Positions 7,810 through 12,133 of a DNA stretch of 12,133 nucleotides are shown piece by piece. How positions within the stretch are numbered: the first letter of the stretch is position 1; each line of letters starts with the position of its first letter. The stretch is from Actinomycetes bacterium (GTDB lineage: Bacteria; Actinomycetota; Acidimicrobiia; Acidimicrobiales; Palsa-688): assembly GCA_021815935.1 (NCBI GenBank), contig JAKAZH010000038.1, positions 1 to 12,133 of the forward strand, read 5' to 3'. Both the position numbers and the translations under genes were made by a program. Under the pieces are notes generated by a model. It saw nothing but the letters and a program-made list of their open reading frames with translations. It was not told the origin of the DNA and ran no database searches.

Positions 7810-7851
7810 CTTCGTCCACACACCTCGTCGATCGTCAGGGCCCGACGCTGA

Positions 7852-7866
7852 TCAGGTGCAACCTGA
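7852..7866. promoter_or_regulatory. Dyad TCAGGT-GCA-ACCTGA in the rpmB-fakA divergent region
   Basis: This is a perfect 6-bp inverted repeat around a 3-bp centre. It is the only clear symmetry in the short region between rpmB and the FakA-like gene. Its right arm overlaps the proposed -35 (CTGACC, 7863-7868), so a bound regulator could block that promoter. No regulator is assigned. Confidence 0.4.
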
Positions 7867-7891
7867 CCATGTCTCACATCCACATTAGCAT
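7863..7891 (+). promoter_or_regulatory. Candidate promoter for the FakA-like gene (leaderless)
   Basis: CTGACC (7863-7868, four of six matches to TTGACA), a 17-bp spacer and TAGCAT (7886-7891, fits TANNNT) end 7 nt before the ATG at 7899. Transcription would start at or within a base or two of the A of that ATG, giving a leaderless mRNA. This agrees with the absence of any Shine-Dalgarno site there. Confidence 0.5.
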
Positions 7892-7898
7892 CCCCGCC

Positions 7899-9548
7899 AT
7901 GCAGATCACGGAGCATTTCGACGGCGCGGCCCTGGCGGCCGCTGCAGCAGCGTTCCGTGACGCGCTTCTAAGCCACAGGGACTACATCGACAGGCTCAAC
8001 GTGTATCCGGTGCCCGACGGTGATACCGGCACCAATATGGCGCTTACCGCCGAGTCGGTGGTGGCGGAGATCGAGCGTCAAGGCGACCGGGAACTGGCGA
8101 CGGTCGCGAGCGCCATGAGCTACGGGTCGTTGATGGGAGCCCGTGGCAACTCGGGAGTGATCCTGTCGCAGATCATGAGGGGTCTGGCGGACTCGACGAA
8201 AGGCGTCGCGAGCGTCGACGCGGAGGTGTTGGCGGCCGGTTTGCGCCGGGCGGCTGACGAAGCGTACAGGGCCGTCCAGAACCCGGTCGAGGGCACCATC
8301 CTTACAGTAGCGAGAGCAGCGGCAGACGGAGCCGCTGCGGTCGGGGCGCCGAGAACCCTGGTGAGGGTGCTCGAAGGCGCCCGCGAGGAGGCCGGGTCCG
8401 CTTTGGCTCGCAGTCCTGATCTGCTGCCGGTTCTGCGCGACGCCGGTGTCGTCGACTCGGGAGGCACGGGCTATCTTCTGCTGCTCGACGCCTTGTTGCA
8501 CGTGGTCGACGGCCGCCCGCTCCCGGAGGCGCCGACCGCGCTGGCGAAGCGTGAATACGAGCAGGCGATCGTGGATCTCCCAGGGCCGCTTGGCGTAGCT
8601 GCCCTGCGCTACGAGGTCATGTACCTGCTCGAGGCGCCGGACGAACTGATCGCCCCATTTCGTAGTGTCTGGGCTGGTATCGGTGAATCGATCGTGGTCG
8701 TTGGCGGCGACGGGTTGTGGAATTGCCATATCCACACCGACGACATCGGGGCAGCGATCGAAGCAGCGTTGGCCGCAGGCCGCCCGCGCCAGATCCGGGT
8801 CACGGACCTTCGCGAGGAGGTCGAAGAGGAGAGATGGGTTCGTGCCGCGGAAGGCACCGAAGCGGCGGGGGAAGGCCCCGAGGAGCCGGTAAGGTGCTCG
8901 GTCGTTGCGGTTTGCAACGGCGAAGGGGTCAGGCGTATCTTCCGGTCGCTCGGGGTCCACCACGTCGTCGCGGGAGGGCAGTCCATGAACCCTTCGACGG
9001 CGGCCATCCTCGAGGCGATCGAAGCCGCGAACAGCGAGCAGGTCGTCGTGTTACCGAACAACAAGAACATCATCCCCGTTGCGCTACAGGCAGCGAAGCA
9101 AGCCACGAAGCCGGTCCGTGTGGTCCCAACGAAAGGGATCCAGGAGGGTTTCGCGGCGCTACTCGAATACGACCCCGAAGGAGATGCCGAGGCCAACGGC
9201 GAGCTGATGTCCGAATCCGCTTCGCGTGTCGTGGCGGGGGAGGTAACGCGCGCAGTCCGGTCGAGCCGGAGCGAGGTCGGTCCGGTACGTGAAGGCGATT
9301 ACCTGGGAATTTCCCGAGAGCGCATCGAGGTAGTCGCCGACGGCGCATTTGCGGCCGCAACGGGGCTTCTCGGGTTGCTGGTCGATCCCGCCCGGCACGA
9401 CATAGTCACCATCATCGCCGGGGATGGCTCGACCGTGGCGGACACCCGGCGAATCTCGCAGTGGGTCAACGAGACCTTCGACGATGTGGAGGTCGAGATC
9501 CATCAAGGGGGTCAACCGTTGTACCCGTACCTGTTCAGCGTCGAGTAG
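7899..9548 (+). CDS. FakA/YloV-type DAK2-domain protein (fatty acid kinase catalytic subunit)
   Basis: This 549-aa protein matches the length of Staphylococcus FakA (about 548 aa). The N-terminal DhaL-like ATP-binding domain (about 10-205) has RLNVYPVPDGDTGTNM (32-47), with the Asp residues that bind Mg-ATP, MGARGNSGVILSQIMRG (79-95), EGTILTVA (131-138) and VVDSGGTGYLLLLDALL (184-200). The middle domain has YEVMYLLEA and LWNCHIHTDD (273-282). The C-terminal domain has NPSTAAILEAIE (364-375), VVVLPNNKNIIPVA (382-395) and the standard ending GGQPLYPYLFSVE. FakA phosphorylates fatty acids carried by FakB (DegV family), feeding phospholipid synthesis; no FakB gene is in this window. ATG 7899 fits both the family N-terminus and a TAGCAT box 7 nt upstream; ATG 7869 would add ten residues. 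recG begins within 6 bp of the stop, so the two share an operon. Confidence 0.9.
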   Translation: MQITEHFDGAALAAAAAAFRDALLSHRDYIDRLNVYPVPDGDTGTNMALTAESVVAEIERQGDRELATVASAMSYGSLMGARGNSGVILSQIMRGLADSTKGVASVDAEVLAAGLRRAADEAYRAVQNPVEGTILTVARAAADGAAAVGAPRTLVRVLEGAREEAGSALARSPDLLPVLRDAGVVDSGGTGYLLLLDALLHVVDGRPLPEAPTALAKREYEQAIVDLPGPLGVAALRYEVMYLLEAPDELIAPFRSVWAGIGESIVVVGGDGLWNCHIHTDDIGAAIEAALAAGRPRQIRVTDLREEVEEERWVRAAEGTEAAGEGPEEPVRCSVVAVCNGEGVRRIFRSLGVHHVVAGGQSMNPSTAAILEAIEAANSEQVVVLPNNKNIIPVALQAAKQATKPVRVVPTKGIQEGFAALLEYDPEGDAEANGELMSESASRVVAGEVTRAVRSSRSEVGPVREGDYLGISRERIEVVADGAFAAATGLLGLLVDPARHDIVTIIAGDGSTVADTRRISQWVNETFDDVEVEIHQGGQPLYPYLFSVE

Positions 9549-9553
9549 CCGTG

Positions 9554-11689
9554 ATGGGTGCGGGCAGCGCAAAGACTCTTCCGGACCTGGCGGCGATAGA
9601 GGTCGGACGCCTCGCAGGAGTAGGAGACAAGGCCCTCGAAGCGCTCGCAGGTGTGGGCGTCACGAACCTTCTCGACCTGGTCACGTACTACCCGAGGCGC
9701 TACGTGGACCGGACCAACCAACGGTCGATCGGGGAGCTGGCGGAAGGCGAGGAGGCGATGGTCCTCGCAGTCGTACGAAACGTGAAGACCCGCCGGACGC
9801 GCCAGGGGCGTGCCCTCGTGGAAGTCGACCTCTTCGACAATTCGAGCTACCTCAGGGTTTCGTTCTTCAATCAGGCCTGGCGCTCGCGGCAGCTCCAAGA
9901 AGGCACCCAGGTGGTTGTATTCGGGAAAGTCGAGCGCTACCAGGGGCGCCGTCAGATGACCAACCCGGTGGTGGACCTGGTTGGGGACCGCACCGGCCGC
10001 ATCATCGCGGTGTATCCGCAGTCGGACAAGGCCGGGATCTCATCCTCGCAGGTAGCCACCTGGGTTGAGCAGGCGCTGCGTCGGGTGACGTCTTTCGTCG
10101 ACCCGCTTCCCGCCGAGATCCGGGAACCCTACGATCTGGTCGGCCGGGACTGGGCGTTTCGCCAGATCCATGCACCGAAGTCGATGGGAGCGGCTCAAAA
10201 GGCGCGCGTCAGGTTGGCCTTCGACGAACTCTTGCGTTTGCAGGTGGCCCTCGTAGTCCGCAAGCGGGCCCTCGAAAGAAGCTCGCAGGGCATTCGCCAC
10301 AATGTGGCGGGGCGTTTCCTTGACCGACTTCGCCAACAACTCCCGTTCTCGCTCACCCGAGCTCAACAAGGCGCACTCACCGAGATCGCCGCGGACATGG
10401 CGGGCGTCTATCCGATGCACCGGCTTCTGCAGGGAGACGTCGGGTCGGGAAAGACGCTGGTGGCGCTCGGAGCGATTATCACGGCGATCGAAGGAGGTCA
10501 CCAGGGTGCCCTCATGGCGCCGACGGAGGTGCTCGCAGAGCAGCACTATGCCGCCATCTCCGACCTCCTAGCCGGCTTCACGCTGCCGAGCGACGGCACG
10601 CTCACGGGGGAGCGACCCCTCTCGGTCGCCCTCCTCTCCAACCGGGTGGGCTCGGCCGAACGCCGCAGGGTCGCCCACGGGCTCGCCGAGGGTACCGTCG
10701 ATGTCCTTGTCGGAACCCACGCGCTGCTGGGCGAGGCCGTCGAGTTCCACTCGCTCGGTTGCGTCGTCATCGACGAGCAGCACCGCTTCGGGGTGGAGCA
10801 GCGAGCGGCCCTGCGCTCGAAGGGTCCGGGTAGCGCGATCCCCGACGTGCTCGTGATGACCGCGACGCCGATACCGCGCACTGCCGCCATGACCGTCTAC
10901 GGAGACCTTGACACGACCGTCCTCGACGAACTGCCCCCCGGCCGCACGCCCATCACGACTATCTGGGCTCGCGGGCCGCTAATCGAAGCAGAGGTTTGGG
11001 AGCGGGTGCGAAGTGAGGCGGCCGAGGGCCGTCAGGCTTACGTGGTGTGCCCGCTCGTCGACGACTCGGAGAAGGTGCAGGCCAGATCGGCCTCCGCGGA
11101 GCACGAGCGCCTCGCAGGGGGCGAGCTCGCAGGGCTGCGCGTCGGTCTACTTCACGGGCAGATGGCCGCTGCCGACAAGCAGACCGCGATGGAGGACTTC
11201 CGCCGGGGTGGCGTCGACGTCCTCGTGTCGACCACTGTCATCGAGGTCGGAGTCGACGTGCCCAATGCCACCGTGCTGGTCATCGAAGACGCTGGACGCT
11301 TCGGGATCGCCCAGCTGCACCAACTTCGCGGTCGCGTCGGGCGGGGCGGATCCGCGTCGTGGTGCTACCTGCTCGGATCTGCGTCCGGTGTCGAAGGCGC
11401 ACGCCGGCTCGAGGCTCTCGAAGCGTCCACCGACGGTTTCGAACTCGCCGAGGTGGATCTGGATCTGCGGGGTGAGGGAACCATACTCGGGGCGCGCCAG
11501 AAGGGCACCAACGACCTGAAACTCGCCTCGCTACGTCGCGATAGGCAGCTGGTAGGCAAGGCTCGCGAAGCTGCGTTCGCGCTTGTCGACGCAAGCGGGT
11601 CCAGTTTCGTCGAGAAGCTGCCCGATTTGGCGGGCGAGGTCAGCCTTATGGTCGACGAGGTGGACAGACAGTTCCTGTTCAAGAGTTGA
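9554..11689 (+). CDS. recG: ATP-dependent DNA helicase RecG
   Basis: This 711-aa superfamily 2 helicase reverses stalled replication forks and remodels branched DNA. The N-terminal wedge/OB domain (about 10-180) includes NLLDLVTYYPRRYVDRT (38-54) and RGRALVEVDLFD-type strands ending in a FFNQ segment (104-107). Helicase motifs are LTRAQQGALTEI (267-278), Walker A GDVGSGKT (294-301), APTEVLAEQH (322-331), VGTHALL (386-392), motif II IDEQHRFGVEQR (406-417), TATPIPRT (436-443), LLHGQM (532-537), STTVIEVGVDVPNAT (559-573) and QLHQLRGRVGRG (587-598). The C-terminal TRG-like segment is DLRGEGTILGARQKG (637-651). ATG 9554 was chosen with GTG 9551 as an adjacent alternative; frame further upstream lies inside the FakA gene. 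The gap to the fakA stop is 5 bp. In actinobacteria recG usually follows a FakA-like gene and precedes rsmD, as here. Confidence 0.97.
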   Translation: MGAGSAKTLPDLAAIEVGRLAGVGDKALEALAGVGVTNLLDLVTYYPRRYVDRTNQRSIGELAEGEEAMVLAVVRNVKTRRTRQGRALVEVDLFDNSSYLRVSFFNQAWRSRQLQEGTQVVVFGKVERYQGRRQMTNPVVDLVGDRTGRIIAVYPQSDKAGISSSQVATWVEQALRRVTSFVDPLPAEIREPYDLVGRDWAFRQIHAPKSMGAAQKARVRLAFDELLRLQVALVVRKRALERSSQGIRHNVAGRFLDRLRQQLPFSLTRAQQGALTEIAADMAGVYPMHRLLQGDVGSGKTLVALGAIITAIEGGHQGALMAPTEVLAEQHYAAISDLLAGFTLPSDGTLTGERPLSVALLSNRVGSAERRRVAHGLAEGTVDVLVGTHALLGEAVEFHSLGCVVIDEQHRFGVEQRAALRSKGPGSAIPDVLVMTATPIPRTAAMTVYGDLDTTVLDELPPGRTPITTIWARGPLIEAEVWERVRSEAAEGRQAYVVCPLVDDSEKVQARSASAEHERLAGGELAGLRVGLLHGQMAAADKQTAMEDFRRGGVDVLVSTTVIEVGVDVPNATVLVIEDAGRFGIAQLHQLRGRVGRGGSASWCYLLGSASGVEGARRLEALEASTDGFELAEVDLDLRGEGTILGARQKGTNDLKLASLRRDRQLVGKAREAAFALVDASGSSFVEKLPDLAGEVSLMVDEVDRQFLFKS

Positions 11690-11694
11690 GAAGC

Positions 11695-11700
11695 TAAAAT
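11695..11700 (+). promoter_or_regulatory. Candidate -10 box TAAAAT for rsmD (leaderless)
   Basis: TAAAAT matches five of six bases of TATAAT and ends 8 nt before the GTG at 11709, in the 19-bp gap after recG. It suggests an extra, leaderless start for rsmD. The upstream -35 (TTCCTG at 17-bp spacing) is poor, so the call rests on the -10 alone. Confidence 0.45.
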
Positions 11701-11708
11701 TCGCCTCC

Positions 11709-12133
11709 GTGCGGGTGGTCGGTGGTACGGCGAGAGGCAGGCGCCTTCATGCGCCGCCGGCACTCGCAACAAGACCGACGTCGGACAGGGTAAGGGAAGC
11801 CATCTTCTCGATGCTGGCGAGTCTCGATGTGCTCGAGGGGGCGGCTGTCCTCGACTTGTTCGCAGGTAGCGGCGCTCTCGGCATAGAAGCGATCTCCAGG
11901 GGTGCCGCTCGCGCCGTGCTCGTCGAGTCTACCGGGCCGGCCATCGACGCGATCACCGCAAACCTGGCCGTCCTCGGTGAGCGGGACAGGCACGTGCGAA
12001 TCGTGCGCGGCGACGCACTGGCGTACAGCAGGGCGTGCAGCTATTTCGACGTCGTGTTCGCGGACCCTCCGTACGCTTTCGGGGACTGGGAGGAGCTGGG
12101 ACGCTCCCTTGAGACTCGCGCCGGCCTTCTAGT
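11709..12133 (+). CDS. rsmD: 16S rRNA m2G966 methyltransferase RsmD, N-terminal part
   Basis: This gene runs off the right edge; 141 complete codons are visible. RsmD methylates N2 of guanine 966 of 16S rRNA (E. coli numbering) in the assembled 30S subunit using S-adenosylmethionine. Visible motifs are RVVGGTARGRRL (2-13), TRPTSDRVREAIFSML (21-36), the SAM-binding VLDLFAGSGALGIEAISRGA (47-66), LVES with the acidic ribose-binding residue (71-74), RGDA (100-103) and the catalytic ADPPYAFGDW (118-127). The GTG at 11709 starts the protein exactly where the family begins. There is no Shine-Dalgarno site, but a TAAAAT box lies 8 nt upstream. It follows recG after 19 bp; coaD usually comes next in this neighbourhood. 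Confidence 0.94.
   Translation, partial: MRVVGGTARGRRLHAPPALATRPTSDRVREAIFSMLASLDVLEGAAVLDLFAGSGALGIEAISRGAARAVLVESTGPAIDAITANLAVLGERDRHVRIVRGDALAYSRACSYFDVVFADPPYAFGDWEELGRSLETRAGLL

Noticed and set aside
7968..8963. Long minus-strand ORF opposite the FakA-like gene
   Set aside because: The sense strand encodes an unambiguous FakA-type protein; the antisense frame has no recognisable domain.
9461..9553. Extension of recG into the 3' end of the FakA-like gene
   Set aside because: This stretch is FakA coding sequence in another frame, and the RecG start at 9554 fits the family.

Overview
This is a high-GC, densely packed bacterial chromosome segment. The gene content and order, a GTP-type PEP carboxykinase, a BldC-like DNA-binding domain and apparently leaderless starts (TANNNT boxes 6-8 nt before a start codon) suggest an actinobacterium, perhaps of the Acidimicrobiia. 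That placement is inference from memory of these families; nothing in the window fixes the taxon.

Layout. Positions 1-345 (+) hold the 3' end of a family III CoA-transferase / alpha-methylacyl-CoA racemase. Three minus-strand genes follow: GTP-dependent PEP carboxykinase (4818 to 3007), a stand-alone Lrp/AsnC ligand-binding (RAM) protein with a ten-glycine tail (2940 to 2641), and an FdhF/YdeP-type molybdopterin oxidoreductase (2644 to 365) whose ATG overlaps the RAM stop codon. A 90-bp divergent region with an 11-bp tandem repeat separates these from the plus-strand thiamine genes thiL and thiD. Next come a GAF-domain protein with a C-terminal BldC-like helix-turn-helix (6742-7536), a short repeat-bearing convergent gap, rpmB (ribosomal protein L28, minus strand), and then, on the plus strand, a FakA/YloV-type DAK2 protein, recG, and the start of rsmD, which runs off the window.

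How the genes fit together. ThiL-ThiD-L28-FakA-RecG-RsmD resembles a conserved actinobacterial housekeeping neighbourhood (as I recall it, normally followed by coaD). The stand-alone RAM gene also often lies near thiL. Against that background the accessory parts are the PEP carboxykinase, the Mo-oxidoreductase coupled to the RAM gene, and the GAF-BldC regulator between thiD and rpmB. ThiD and ThiL catalyse successive phosphorylation steps of thiamine diphosphate synthesis. FakA would need a FakB (DegV-family) partner encoded elsewhere.

I found no mobile element, CRISPR array, tRNA, rRNA, toxin-antitoxin or defence system. The window is mostly ordinary housekeeping DNA. The parts most worth a second look are regulatory: the GAF-BldC protein with a 16-bp perfect dyad just before its start, candidate leaderless promoters at fakA and rsmD, a possible 9-codon leader ORF overlapping the thiL start, and the RAM protein with its polyglycine tail coupled to the Mo-oxidoreductase.
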